From the NCBI RefSeq assembly GCF_020907985.1, contig NZ_JAJJPA010000001.1, positions 248,001 to 312,000 on the forward strand: DNA of 64,000 bases, in the 5' to 3' direction. A model generated the notes under the pieces. The model saw only the letters and a program-made list of their open reading frames with translations. It did not search any database and was not told the DNA's origin. Shown here piece after piece: positions 40,700 through 52,375 of the stretch. Within the stretch, counting starts at the first letter, position 1. Every line of letters starts with the position of its first letter. The stretch is from Kitasatospora humi (GTDB lineage Bacteria; Actinomycetota; Actinomycetes; Streptomycetales; Streptomycetaceae). A program made the position numbers and the translations under genes.

Positions 40700-41158
40700 A
40701 TGAGTATGGTGACCGAATCGATCGACGTCGGCGTGCCGTTGCACACGGCGTACAACCAGTGGACCCAGTTCGAGGAGTTCCCGCAGTTCATGGAGGGCGT
40801 CGAGGAGGTCCGCCAGATCGACGACCGGCACAACCACTGGAAGACGAACATCGCCGGTGTGAAGCGGGAGTTCAACACCGAGATCGTCGACCAGCTGCCG
40901 GACGAGCGGGTCTCCTGGCGAACGGTGTCCGGCGACACGACGCACAAGGGCGTCGTGACGTTCCAACGGCTGGACGCCGACCACACCCGGGTCAAGGTCG
41001 CCATGGACTACAAGCCCGAGGGAGCGGTGGAGGCGACCGCCGACCTGGTCGGCGTGCTCGACCGGCGGGTCAAGGGCGACCTGCAGCGCTTCAAGGGGTT
41101 CATCGAGGAGCGCGGCCATGAGACGGGCTCCTGGCGCGGGCGGCTCTCGCCGGGGTGA
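40700..41158 (+). CDS. SRPBCC family (polyketide cyclase/dehydrase-like) protein
   Basis: A 152-residue START/SRPBCC-fold protein that binds hydrophobic ligands in a helix-grip pocket. Seen: VTESIDVGVPLHTAYNQWTQFEEFPQFMEGVEEVRQIDDR, then WRTVSGDTTHKGVVTFQRLDADHTRVKVAMDY and the long C-terminal helix VKGDLQRFKGFIEERGHETG. GGAGGTG precedes the ATG. Members of this subfamily are common stress-type proteins of unknown role. Confidence 0.88.
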   Translation: MSMVTESIDVGVPLHTAYNQWTQFEEFPQFMEGVEEVRQIDDRHNHWKTNIAGVKREFNTEIVDQLPDERVSWRTVSGDTTHKGVVTFQRLDADHTRVKVAMDYKPEGAVEATADLVGVLDRRVKGDLQRFKGFIEERGHETGSWRGRLSPG

Positions 41159-41177
41159 CCGGCTGACAGGGGCTGGT

Positions 41178-41220
41178 GTGAGTGAGGCAGGACGGCCGAT
41201 GGCCGTCCTGCCTCACTCAC
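41178..41220. terminator. 20-bp perfect-stem bidirectional terminator
   Basis: 41178-41197 pairs with 41201-41220 without mismatch around a GAT loop, between the convergent SRPBCC and P-type ATPase genes. Confidence 0.92.
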
Positions 41221-41288
41221 TCACCACTCACCGGGTCATCGCCTCACTCACCACTCACCGGGTCATCGAGAGGCTCACCAGGTCATCC
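41216..41288. repeat. 26-bp direct repeat beside the terminator
   Basis: Identical 26-bp units at 41216-41241 and 41243-41268, and a partial third near 41273-41288. The first overlaps the terminator stem. Confidence 0.9.
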
Positions 41289-41311
41289 ACCAGAGGCCGG
41301 CCGCTCCGGAG

Positions 41312-45826
<4,515 letters not shown>

Positions 45827-45829
45827 CTC

Positions 45830-46243
45830 TCACCTCTCCGCGGTGTGCGACTCAGCCGCCTCCCGCACGGTGCGCGGCGTGGCCGGGCGGTCCGCGCCCG
45901 CCTGACCGGCTCCGGTCCGCGCGGTCCGAGGCGGCGCCGGGCGGCCGGGGGCCGCCTGACCGGCTTCGCCGGGCCGAGGTTGGGTCAGCCACACCGCCGC
46001 GGCACCCGCGGCGGCCACCGGCCACTCCACCGCGCCTACCGCGCCGAGGAGTCCGGCTCCGGCATAGGCCGCGATCCGCCACGAGCGCGGTGAGACCACC
46101 CCGGCGGTGTCCAGGACGGTGTCGAACGCCCCTCGAACGGTGGCGGCGCCCGGAAGGCGGCCCAGCGCCGTCCGGGCGGTGTCGATCGGGTGGAGCAGCT
46201 GCTCCGTGGCGGAAGCGGGGCCTGCTCGCCTGGTCTCGGTCAT
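45830..46243 (-). CDS. Membrane-associated hypothetical protein upstream of the ATPase
   Basis: 137 residues: an N-terminal helical part (ATEQLLHPIDTARTALGRLPGAATVRGAFDTVLD), a hydrophobic middle (IAAYAGAGLLGAVGAVEWPVAAAGAAAVWL, about 62-91) and an Ala/Pro/Arg-rich tail. Start ATG 46241-46243 is provisional; ATG 46253-46255 is in frame. It overlaps nothing but ends 3 bp before the ATPase start, so the two are one operon. Possibly an accessory subunit of the ATPase; not recognised. Confidence 0.65.
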   Translation of the reverse strand: MTETRRAGPASATEQLLHPIDTARTALGRLPGAATVRGAFDTVLDTAGVVSPRSWRIAAYAGAGLLGAVGAVEWPVAAAGAAAVWLTQPRPGEAGQAAPGRPAPPRTARTGAGQAGADRPATPRTVREAAESHTAER

Positions 46244-46270
46244 GATGCGTCTCATCTCCCGCAGCTGCGC

Positions 46271-46294
46271 ATACCCGGCTCCACCGGGACAAAC
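46271..46294 (-). promoter_or_regulatory. Sigma-B-type promoter of the ATPase operon (GTTT-N14-GGGTAT)
   Basis: GTTT is the complement of 46291-46294 and GGGTAT the complement of 46271-46276. It is close to the textbook SigB/SigF consensus. Confidence 0.72.
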
Positions 46295-46347
46295 CGAGCA
46301 AGCTGGAGGTACGGGGGTTCCCGGTGGAGCGACCGGAGGGAGCACCG

Positions 46348-46821
46348 ATGAGCCTGCCCCTTGCCGCCGGCCACGTGCTGGTGCGGATCGGCGACGGCGA
46401 CCAGCGCTCGGCGGACGCCGTGCTCGACGCCCTGGAGGGCGCCTTCCCGACGCACACCGGACGAGGCCACGCCCGGATCGGCAACGCGTGGGAGGACCCG
46501 CCCACGGTGACCCCGCAGGGCACCCGGTCGGTCGCCGGACCCGCCGCCGACGGCGCCTCCACCGTCCCCTCCGCACCCCCCGGGATGAGCTCCTCCCAGG
46601 CCTTCGACGTCCGCACCGCGGCACAGCGCCGCCGGCCCGTCCCGCTGCCCGGCGAGGCCACCGCAGACGTCCTCGGCCTGGTCGCCGACGTCGGCGCCCT
46701 GACGCACACCCTGGGCGAGCTCTTCCGCGTCCAGGAGTCGGGCCGGGACGAACAGGGCCCCAATCTGTCCCTGCGGCTGCGGATCGGTCCGCGCCGCCCT
46801 CCCCGTGCGCCGAACGGGTGA
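46348..46821 (+). CDS. Hypothetical protein divergent from the ATPase operon
   Basis: 157 residues, soluble, with a conserved-looking N-terminus (MSLPLAAGHVLVRIGDGDQR then SADAVLDALEGAF), a low-complexity Pro/Ala/Ser middle and a helical C-terminus (EATADVLGLVADVGALTHTLGELFRVQE). GGAGGGAGC precedes ATG 46348. It ends about 80 bp before the Mrp operon, so it may be its first gene. Not recognised. Confidence 0.6.
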   Translation: MSLPLAAGHVLVRIGDGDQRSADAVLDALEGAFPTHTGRGHARIGNAWEDPPTVTPQGTRSVAGPAADGASTVPSAPPGMSSSQAFDVRTAAQRRRPVPLPGEATADVLGLVADVGALTHTLGELFRVQESGRDEQGPNLSLRLRIGPRRPPRAPNG

Positions 46822-46901
46822 AACCGTGCCACCCGGCAGGTCCGGTGCCGGGCGCCGAGGCACCGGCCCGGTAGACCTGGCTGCGGCATGGGAGGTGCGC
46901 A

Positions 46902-47360
46902 TTGGTCCGGGTCGTGGCAGAGACAGCGCTGTGGTGGGTGCTGCTCACCGTTCTCGACCTGGTCTTCATCAGCACCGTCAGCCTGCTGGAAGTGCTGGTC
47001 GGCGCCGCCTTGGCGCTGCTGGGCGCGGTGACCGCGCGGTTCGCCCGCCGCGCCGGCCAGGCCCGGTTCGGCGGTGCTGCCCACTGGGCGGCGGCGCTCT
47101 GGTCGTTCCCCGCCACACTGCTGGCCGATCTCGCCCGGCTGGCCCGCGTCGTGCTGCGGCCCGGCAGTGCCGAAGCGGGCTTCCGCGCCGTGGAGTTGGC
47201 GGGCGGGACGGGGGCGGCGTGGGCCTGCACGCTGATCTCCGCGACGCCCGGCAGCTACGCGGTGTCGGTCGACCCGCCGACCGATGAGCCGCGCCGGATG
47301 CTCCTCCACGGCCTGGACCGGCACTCCTCGGCACTGGAACGGGCGGTGCGGGAACGGTGA
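46902..47360 (+). CDS. mnhE: Mrp-type Na+/H+ antiporter subunit E
   Basis: A 152-residue MnhE/MrpE membrane subunit. Two helices (VLLTVLDLVFISTVSLLEVLVGAALALLG) precede the conserved LADLARLARVVLRPGSAEAGFRAVELAG and GSYAVSVDPPTDEPRRMLLHGLDR, with the MrpE C-terminal cytoplasmic domain. The start is the TTG at 46902, supported by GGAGG 7 nt upstream and no better codon. It is the first gene of a seven-gene antiporter operon with overlapping stop/start codons. Confidence 0.86.
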   Translation: MVRVVAETALWWVLLTVLDLVFISTVSLLEVLVGAALALLGAVTARFARRAGQARFGGAAHWAAALWSFPATLLADLARLARVVLRPGSAEAGFRAVELAGGTGAAWACTLISATPGSYAVSVDPPTDEPRRMLLHGLDRHSSALERAVRER

Positions 47361-47614
47361 ACGCCTGGCTGCTCGCGGCCGCCGCACTGCTGGTGGGCAC
47401 CATCGGGCCGGCCATCGCGGTGGCCCTGCACGGCCCCTCGCACCGCCGCCTGGTCGGGGCCGACCTGGCCGGCACCGGCATGCCCGTCGTCTTCCTGCTG
47501 CTCGCCCAGGGGTACTCGCGCACCTCCTACCAGGACCTGGCCCTGATCCTGGCCGTGCTGGCGCCGGCCGGCACCCTCGTCTTCACCCGGTTCCTGGCCG
47601 GCGAGCGCGGTTGA
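47357..47614 (+). CDS. mnhF: Mrp-type Na+/H+ antiporter subunit F
   Basis: An 85-residue MnhF/MrpF subunit with three helices: AWLLAAAALLVGTIGPAIAVAL, VGADLAGTGMPVVFLLLAQGY, and DLALILAVLAPAGTLVFTRFLAG. It starts at a GTGA overlap with mnhE, indicating coupled translation. Its place between E and G fits the standard Mrp order. Confidence 0.8.
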   Translation: MNAWLLAAAALLVGTIGPAIAVALHGPSHRRLVGADLAGTGMPVVFLLLAQGYSRTSYQDLALILAVLAPAGTLVFTRFLAGERG

Positions 47615-47634
47615 CGGCGAGGAGGGAGCCACCG

Positions 47635-47940
47635 ATGCGCCACCAGATCGCCCTCGCCCTGCTGACCGCGGGCACGGCCGCGCTGGTCCTGGCCGGCCTG
47701 GCGGTGCTGCGGCTGCCCCCGCCGTTCCTGCGGCTGCACGCCCTGTCACTCGCCTCCACGCTGGGGGCGCCGCTGGTGGTGCTGGCCCTGGCGGTGCAGA
47801 CCGGCCCGGGGCGCGGCGCCGTCAAGCTGCTGGTGATCGGCTCGCTGCTGGCCGTCGGCGGCACGGTCACCACCATGGCGGTCGGCCGCACCACGGTGCG
47901 CCGCGAGCGACCCGGGCTGCTGCGGGGGAACCAGCGGTGA
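47635..47940 (+). CDS. mnhG: Mrp-type Na+/H+ antiporter subunit G
   Basis: A 101-residue MnhG/MrpG subunit: IALALLTAGTAALVLAGLAVLRLPPPFLRLHALSLASTLGAPLVVLALAV is the family block (RLPPPFLRLHALSLASTLG), followed by a third helix. GAGGAGGGAG precedes ATG 47635. Part of the membrane antiporter complex. Confidence 0.85.
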   Translation: MRHQIALALLTAGTAALVLAGLAVLRLPPPFLRLHALSLASTLGAPLVVLALAVQTGPGRGAVKLLVIGSLLAVGGTVTTMAVGRTTVRRERPGLLRGNQR

Positions 47941-48206
47941 CCGACACCCTGATCGTGCTCGCCCTGCTCGCCGTGGCCGCCTGCGCCACCGGCGCCGTAC
48001 TGACCCCGGACCCGGCCCGGCAGGCGGTGGTGCTGTCGGTGCTGGGGCTCAGCCTGGCACTGCTCTTCACCGTGCTGCAGGCCCCCGACGTGGCGCTCTC
48101 CCAGCTCGGCGTCGGGACGGCGGTGACACCGCTGCTGATCCTGCTGACCGTCCGCAAGGTGCGCCGCTCGCCGCGGCGCGGCGGGGACCAGGAGCCCGGG
48201 GCGTGA
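47937..48206 (+). CDS. Mrp antiporter MbhD-like subunit (DUF4040)
   Basis: An 89-residue three-helix protein corresponding to the MbhD/DUF4040 segment that is fused to the C-terminus of MrpA in other bacteria: RQAVVLSVLGLSLALLFTVLQAPDVALSQLGVGTAVTPLLILLTVRKVRR. The QAPDVALSQLGVG motif is diagnostic. A GTGA overlap joins it to mnhG. The large MrpA antiporter part is absent here. Confidence 0.85.
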   Translation: MTDTLIVLALLAVAACATGAVLTPDPARQAVVLSVLGLSLALLFTVLQAPDVALSQLGVGTAVTPLLILLTVRKVRRSPRRGGDQEPGA

Positions 48207-48931
48207 GCCGACGGGTCCGGCTGCTGCTGCTCGCCGGGGCCGGCCTGGTGATCGCCGTGGTCTTCGCCGCCGGCTGCGCCGAACTGCCGCCCTTCGGCTC
48301 GCCCGACCACCCCTACGGCGAGCGGGCGGTGGCGGCCGCGCTCGCCCGCCACACCGCCAACGTGGTCTCCTCGGTCAACTTCGACCAGCGGGCCTTCGAC
48401 ACGCTGGGCGAGGAGTCGATCCTGTTCGCGTCGGTGCTCGGGACCGTCATCGTGCTGCGGCCGGCCCGGGACGAGGACCGGCAGGAGCCGGAACCGGCCC
48501 GGGTGCTGCCGAGCACCCGGCTGTTCGGCGCGCTGCTGCTCCCGGTCACCCTGCTCACCGGCGGCTACCTGGTCGCGCACGGGCAGTTGAGCCCGGGCGG
48601 CGGGTTCCAGGGCGGGGTGGTGCTGGCCACCGGGCTGCACCTCGCCTATGTCGCCGCGGACTACCTGGCGCTGCGCCAGGTGCGGCCGCTGGCGGTGCTC
48701 GATGTGGCCGACGCCCTGGCGGCCGGTGCGTTCAGCGTGCTCGGCCTGGTCGGGCTGGTGGCCGGGGCGGCGTTCCTGAGCAACACCCTGCCGCTGGGCA
48801 CCTTCAACACGCTCTCCTCCGGCGGCCTGGTCCCGGTGATCAACGCGGTGGTGGGCGTGGAGGTGGCCAGCGGGGTGATCGTGCTGCTCGCACAGTTCCT
48901 GGACCAGGCCGTGGAGGTGGTCGACCGGTGA
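48203..48931 (+). CDS. mnhB: Mrp antiporter subunit B (MnhB/MbhE-F like)
   Basis: A 242-residue membrane protein. The N-terminal MbhE-like part (VIAVVFAAGCAELPPFGSPDHPYGERAVAAALARHTANVVSSVNFDQRAFDTLGEESILFASVLGTVIVLRP) continues into the MnhB domain with LVAHGQLSPGGGFQGGVVLATGLHLAYVAAD and the late SGGLVPVINAVVGVEVASGVIVLL. It starts in a GTGA overlap with the preceding gene. Confidence 0.87.
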   Translation: MSRRVRLLLLAGAGLVIAVVFAAGCAELPPFGSPDHPYGERAVAAALARHTANVVSSVNFDQRAFDTLGEESILFASVLGTVIVLRPARDEDRQEPEPARVLPSTRLFGALLLPVTLLTGGYLVAHGQLSPGGGFQGGVVLATGLHLAYVAADYLALRQVRPLAVLDVADALAAGAFSVLGLVGLVAGAAFLSNTLPLGTFNTLSSGGLVPVINAVVGVEVASGVIVLLAQFLDQAVEVVDR

Positions 48932-49272
48932 GCGTGTTCCCCTACCTGGTGGCGGGCTGGGTCCTGCTGGCCGGCATCTACGGGCTGGCGACCAGCCGCG
49001 ACCTGATCCAGTCGGTCGGCTGCCTGGCGGTGGCCCAGTCGTCCACGTACGTGCTGCTGCTGGCGGTCGGCTACCGTCGCGGCGCCACCGCCCCGGTCTT
49101 CGCCGACTTGCCGGTGGGTGCGCCGGTGGTCGACCCGGTGGTGCAGGCGCTGGCGCTGACCGATGTGGTGGTGGGCGCCACCGTGACCGCGCTGCTGCTC
49201 GCCCTGGTGATCCAACTGCGCAAGCGGCACGGCACGGTGGACCCGGAGCGGCTCACCGGCCTGCGGGGCTGA
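48928..49272 (+). CDS. mnhC: Mrp antiporter subunit C (NuoK-like)
   Basis: A 114-residue NuoK/MnhC homologue: YLVAGWVLLAGIYGLATSRDLIQSVGCLAVAQSSTYVLLLAVGYR, then PVVDPVVQALALTDVVVGATVTALLLALVIQL, where the PVxQALxLTDVVxG motif is the MrpC signature. Overlaps mnhB by 4 bp. Confidence 0.9.
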   Translation: MSVFPYLVAGWVLLAGIYGLATSRDLIQSVGCLAVAQSSTYVLLLAVGYRRGATAPVFADLPVGAPVVDPVVQALALTDVVVGATVTALLLALVIQLRKRHGTVDPERLTGLRG

Positions 49273-49275
49273 CGG

Positions 49276-51204
49276 GTGGACCCCGCCGTGGGGCCCCCGC
49301 CGCCGACCGTGGCGCTGCCGGGCACCGCGCAGCTGCCGCTGGCCGTGGCGCTGCCCGGTACCGCGCAGCTGCTGCCGCTGGCCGTGGCGGTGCCGCTGCT
49401 CGGCGCGGTGCTGCTGGTGGTGGCCGGCCGCTGGCTGCCACGGCCGGCCAGGGACGCGCTCACGATGGTCTGTGCGGCCGCCGAACTGGCCTGCCTGGCG
49501 CTGCTGTGGGCCCGGACCGACGACGGGCGGGCGGTGAGCTGGATGGGCGGCTGGGGGCCGCCGGGCGGGTCGCCGGCGCACGGCTCGCAGAGCGTCGGCA
49601 TCGTGTTGGTCGCCGACCGGCTGGGCATCGGGATGGCGCTGCTGGTCACCGTCCTGACGGTGGCGGTACTGGCCTACTCCTGGCGCTACTTCGACGAGCC
49701 GGTCGGCGAGCACGGCGGGGTGTTCCCGGCGCTGCTCCTGCTCTTCGCGGCCGGGATGTGCGGCTTCGCGCTGACCGGCGACCTCTTCGACGCCTTCGTC
49801 TTCTTCGAGTTGATGGGAGCCGTGGCCTACGCGCTCACCGGCTACCGGATCGAGGACCCGCGGCCGCTGCACGGCGCGCTGGCCTTCGGGATCGTCAACT
49901 CGCTGGCGGCGTACGGCTCGCTGCTCGGAATCGGGCTGCTGTACGCGCGCACCGGACAGCTCGGGCTGGCCCAGCTGGGACAGGCCCTGGACACCCGGCC
50001 ACCGGACCTGCTGGTGGTCTGCGGCTTCGTGCTGGTGCTGGCCGGCCCGCTGGTGAAGGCGGCCGCCGCGCCGTTCCACTTCTGGCTGCCGGACGCGCAC
50101 GCGGTCGCGCCCAGCCCGGTCTGCATGCTGCTGTCCGGGGTGATGGTGGAACTCGGCGTCTACGGCACGGCCCGGATCTACTGGGTGGCCTTCGCCGGAC
50201 CGGGCGGGGTGCCGGCCCACGCGTTCCGCGACACCGTGCTGGTGCTCGGCGCCGTCACCGCGCTCACCGGTGCCGTGATGTGCTGGCAGCAGCGGCACCT
50301 CAAGCGGATGCTGGCGTTCTCCACGATCGGGCACATCGGCCTGTTCCTGGTCGGCGTGGCGCTGCTGACCCCGGAGGGCCTGGTCGGCACCGCCGTCTAC
50401 GTCGCCGGGCACGCCGGAGTGAAGGCCGCACTGTTCGGCCTGTGCGGGCTGCTACTCGATCAGTACGGCTCGGTCGACGAGCACGGACTGCACGGCCGGG
50501 CCCGCGAACTCGCCCTACCCGGTGCGCTGTTCGCGGTCGGCGGGCTGGCGCTGGCCGGGCTGCCGCCGTTCGGCACCGGGCTGGGCAAATCCCTCGCGGA
50601 GGAGGCCGGCGGGCGATACCTGCCGGGGCTGCTGCCGGCTCTCTTCGTGGTGGTGTCGGCGGTCACCGGCGGGGCCGTGCTGCGGGCCTGGCTGCGGGTG
50701 TTCCGTGGCGCCGGACCCACCCCCGGCGACCGTCCCGGCGAACCGGAGACCAGCGGCGAGGGCGAGGAACCCGAGGTGCACTCGCCGTCCCGGCGGCTGC
50801 CCGCGCCGCTGACGGCGGTCCCGGCCGCGTTGCTGCTGGGGGCCCTGGTGATCGGCGCTGCGCCCTCGGTCGGACGTCAACTCGCCCAGGCAGCACGGCT
50901 GTTCACCGACCGAGTGGGCTACTTGGCCGCAGCCTACCAGGGGCCGGTGCCGCCGGCGCCGCAGCCGGTTCCGGCGAGCGACTGGACGGTGAGCGGGGCC
51001 CTGCTGGGACTGCTCTCCGCCGCGCTCGCCGTGGCGCTGGCCCTGCTGGCCGTCCACTTCGTGCACCGGGGGCCGGGCGCGGCGCTCAACCGCCGGCTGG
51101 TGCTGCCGCTGCGCCGCCTGCACTCGGGGCTGGTCGGCGACTACGTGACCTGGCTGGCCGTCGGATTGGCGGCGCTACTGGTCGCGTTCGTGGCGCAGCG
51201 GTGA
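49276..51204 (+). CDS. mnhD: Mrp antiporter subunit D (proton-pumping NuoN/NuoM-like)
   Basis: A 642-residue complex I-related antiporter subunit with about 14 helices. It carries the ion-path residues of the family: Glu in FVFFELMGAVAYALTGY (about 176), Lys in LAGPLVKAAAAPFHFWLPDAHAVAPSPVCMLLSGVMVELGVYG (about 260) and the Lys-bearing HLKRMLAFSTIGHIGLFLVG. The first 40 residues contain a tandem VALPGTAQL repeat absent from relatives. A charged cytoplasmic loop near residue 490 is rich in Glu. The start is GTG 49276, 3 bp after the mnhC stop. It probably works as the only full antiporter subunit in this operon. Confidence 0.9.
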   Translation: MDPAVGPPPPTVALPGTAQLPLAVALPGTAQLLPLAVAVPLLGAVLLVVAGRWLPRPARDALTMVCAAAELACLALLWARTDDGRAVSWMGGWGPPGGSPAHGSQSVGIVLVADRLGIGMALLVTVLTVAVLAYSWRYFDEPVGEHGGVFPALLLLFAAGMCGFALTGDLFDAFVFFELMGAVAYALTGYRIEDPRPLHGALAFGIVNSLAAYGSLLGIGLLYARTGQLGLAQLGQALDTRPPDLLVVCGFVLVLAGPLVKAAAAPFHFWLPDAHAVAPSPVCMLLSGVMVELGVYGTARIYWVAFAGPGGVPAHAFRDTVLVLGAVTALTGAVMCWQQRHLKRMLAFSTIGHIGLFLVGVALLTPEGLVGTAVYVAGHAGVKAALFGLCGLLLDQYGSVDEHGLHGRARELALPGALFAVGGLALAGLPPFGTGLGKSLAEEAGGRYLPGLLPALFVVVSAVTGGAVLRAWLRVFRGAGPTPGDRPGEPETSGEGEEPEVHSPSRRLPAPLTAVPAALLLGALVIGAAPSVGRQLAQAARLFTDRVGYLAAAYQGPVPPAPQPVPASDWTVSGALLGLLSAALAVALALLAVHFVHRGPGAALNRRLVLPLRRLHSGLVGDYVTWLAVGLAALLVAFVAQR

Positions 51205-51213
51205 CCGGGCCGT

Positions 51214-51255
51214 CCGGCCATCGGCCGGGCACCGCGGCGCCCGGCCGATGGCCGG
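51214..51255. terminator. 17-bp perfect-stem bidirectional terminator
   Basis: 51214-51230 pairs with 51239-51255 around an 8-nt loop, between the Mrp operon and the convergent PfpI gene. Confidence 0.9.
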
Positions 51256-51293
51256 CCCGGGTGCCCGGGCACCCGGCCGGGTGCGGCGGCCGG

Positions 51294-51863
51294 TCATCGG
51301 CTGGGCGCGGCCGCTCGCGCGAAGTGCTCCAGCAGGGCGTTGTTGAAGGCGGGCAGATCGTCCGGCTTCCGGCTGGAGATCAGCACGTTGGGGCCGTCCT
51401 CGCAGATCTGCACCTCCCGGTCGACCCACTGCGCGCCGGCGTTGGCCAGGTCGGTCCGCAGGCTGGGCCACGAGGTGACGGTGCGGCCCGCCACCGCCTT
51501 GGCCTCGATCAGCGTCCACGGCCCGTGGCAGATCACCGCGACCGGCTTGCCCTGCTCGAAGAAGCCGCGGACGAACTCCACCGCGTCCTCGTTCATCCGC
51601 AGGAAGTCCGGGTTGGCGACGCCGCCGGGCAGCACCAGCGCGTCGAAGTCGGCACTGGACACCTCCGGAACGACGGCGTCCACCGGGAAGCGGTCACCGC
51701 GGTCCAGGTGCCGGAACGCCTGCACGTGACCCTGCTCAGTGGAGACCAGCCTGGGCTGCCCGCCGGCCGTCTTCACGGCCTGCCACGGTGAGGTCAGTTC
51801 CTCCTGCTCGGCGCCCTGCGGCGCCACCAGGAAGGCCACGGTCACTCTCTCAAGGTCGGTCAT
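51294..51863 (-). CDS. DJ-1/PfpI family protein (type 1 glutamine amidotransferase-like)
   Basis: A 189-residue PfpI/YhbO-like protein: VTVAFLVAPQGAEQEELTSPWQAVKTAGG, FDALVLPGGVANPDFLRMNEDAVEFVRGFFEQG, the nucleophile elbow in PVAVICHGPWTLIEA (Cys about 112, His next), and TSWPSLRTDLANAGAQWVDREV. Relatives are stress-induced glyoxalase/deglycase-like or peptidase-like enzymes; the activity here is untested. AAAGGG lies 8 nt before ATG 51861-51863. It follows the small hydrophobic protein gene (133 bp gap, no promoter seen), so probably shares its stress promoter. Confidence 0.9.
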   Translation of the reverse strand: MTDLERVTVAFLVAPQGAEQEELTSPWQAVKTAGGQPRLVSTEQGHVQAFRHLDRGDRFPVDAVVPEVSSADFDALVLPGGVANPDFLRMNEDAVEFVRGFFEQGKPVAVICHGPWTLIEAKAVAGRTVTSWPSLRTDLANAGAQWVDREVQICEDGPNVLISSRKPDDLPAFNNALLEHFARAAAPSR

Positions 51864-51996
51864 GTCATCACCCTTTCCGCCGGCGCGCTCTCCGGCTCTC
51901 TCTCCTCGGTCGTCGCGCTCTGCGCTCGTCTCCTCCTGCGCCGCCCGCTCCGTCGTCGCATCCGCGGCGATCACCGCAGCATGGGTTCACGAGGCC

Positions 51997-52167
51997 TCAC
52001 CATCGGTACCAGCGTCCGCGTGCGCCGGTGTGCGTCGGCCTGCGCAGCAGGAAGCCGAGCAGCCAGAGGACGAACAGCACCAGGGCCACCCACCAGAGCA
52101 CGTGAACGGCGAACCCCAGGCCACCGAGGATCACCACAATGATGAACACCAGAAGCAGCAGCACCAT
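51997..52167 (-). CDS. Small hydrophobic membrane protein
   Basis: 56 residues: two helices covering most of the chain (MVLLLLVFIIVVILGGLGFA and LWWVALVLFVLWLLGFLLRR) and the end GARGRWYRW. Streptomycetes have many such 'hydrophobic proteins' with the RGRWYRW tail. AGGAGGTGA lies 6 nt before ATG 52165-52167, a near-perfect ribosome site. Stress-type promoter upstream. Role unknown; membrane adaptation is a guess. Confidence 0.85.
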   Translation of the reverse strand: MVLLLLVFIIVVILGGLGFAVHVLWWVALVLFVLWLLGFLLRRPTHTGARGRWYRW

Positions 52168-52191
52168 GGGACTCACCTCCTCTTCGTGCGC

Positions 52192-52216
52192 CTGCCCAGT
52201 TCGGCGCGGACAATGC
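52192..52216 (-). promoter_or_regulatory. Sigma-B-like promoter of the hydrophobic protein (GCAT-N15-GGGCAG)
   Basis: GCAT is the complement of 52213-52216 and GGGCAG the complement of 52192-52197. It is divergent from the promoter at 52235. Confidence 0.58.
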
Positions 52217-52234
52217 GACGAAGGGTGAACAAGT

Positions 52235-52259
52235 GTGTTCGGCATGGTTGAGCGGGTAG
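52235..52259 (+). promoter_or_regulatory. Sigma-B-type promoter of the GH15 operon (GTGT-N15-GGGTAG)
   Basis: GTGT 52235-52238 and GGGTAG 52254-52259. The downstream leader resembles that of the DUF1360 gene at 37862. Confidence 0.72.
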
Positions 52260-52285
52260 GCGCGGCCCGAGCGGAGGAGGTCATC

Positions 52286-52375
52286 ATGCGACCGGAAGAC
52301 TCGCGAGCTCCCGGGCAGTCGGAGCCGGCTCGGGAGGCGGAGGAGGCACGCCACACCGGAGCCCGCCATGCCTGA
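52286..52375 (+). CDS. 29-residue leader peptide overlapping the GH15 gene
   Basis: MRPEDSRAPGQSEPAREAEE followed by ARHTGARHA and TGA, with AGGAGG 7 nt upstream. The stop codon (52373-52375) lies inside the first codons of the GH15 gene (ATG 52368), an overlap typical of coupled translation. The first residues and the DNA before them are similar to the start of the DUF1360 gene (MRAEHSRASQ), suggesting a copied promoter-leader segment. It may be a true micropeptide or a leftover. Confidence 0.5.
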   Translation: MRPEDSRAPGQSEPAREAEEARHTGARHA

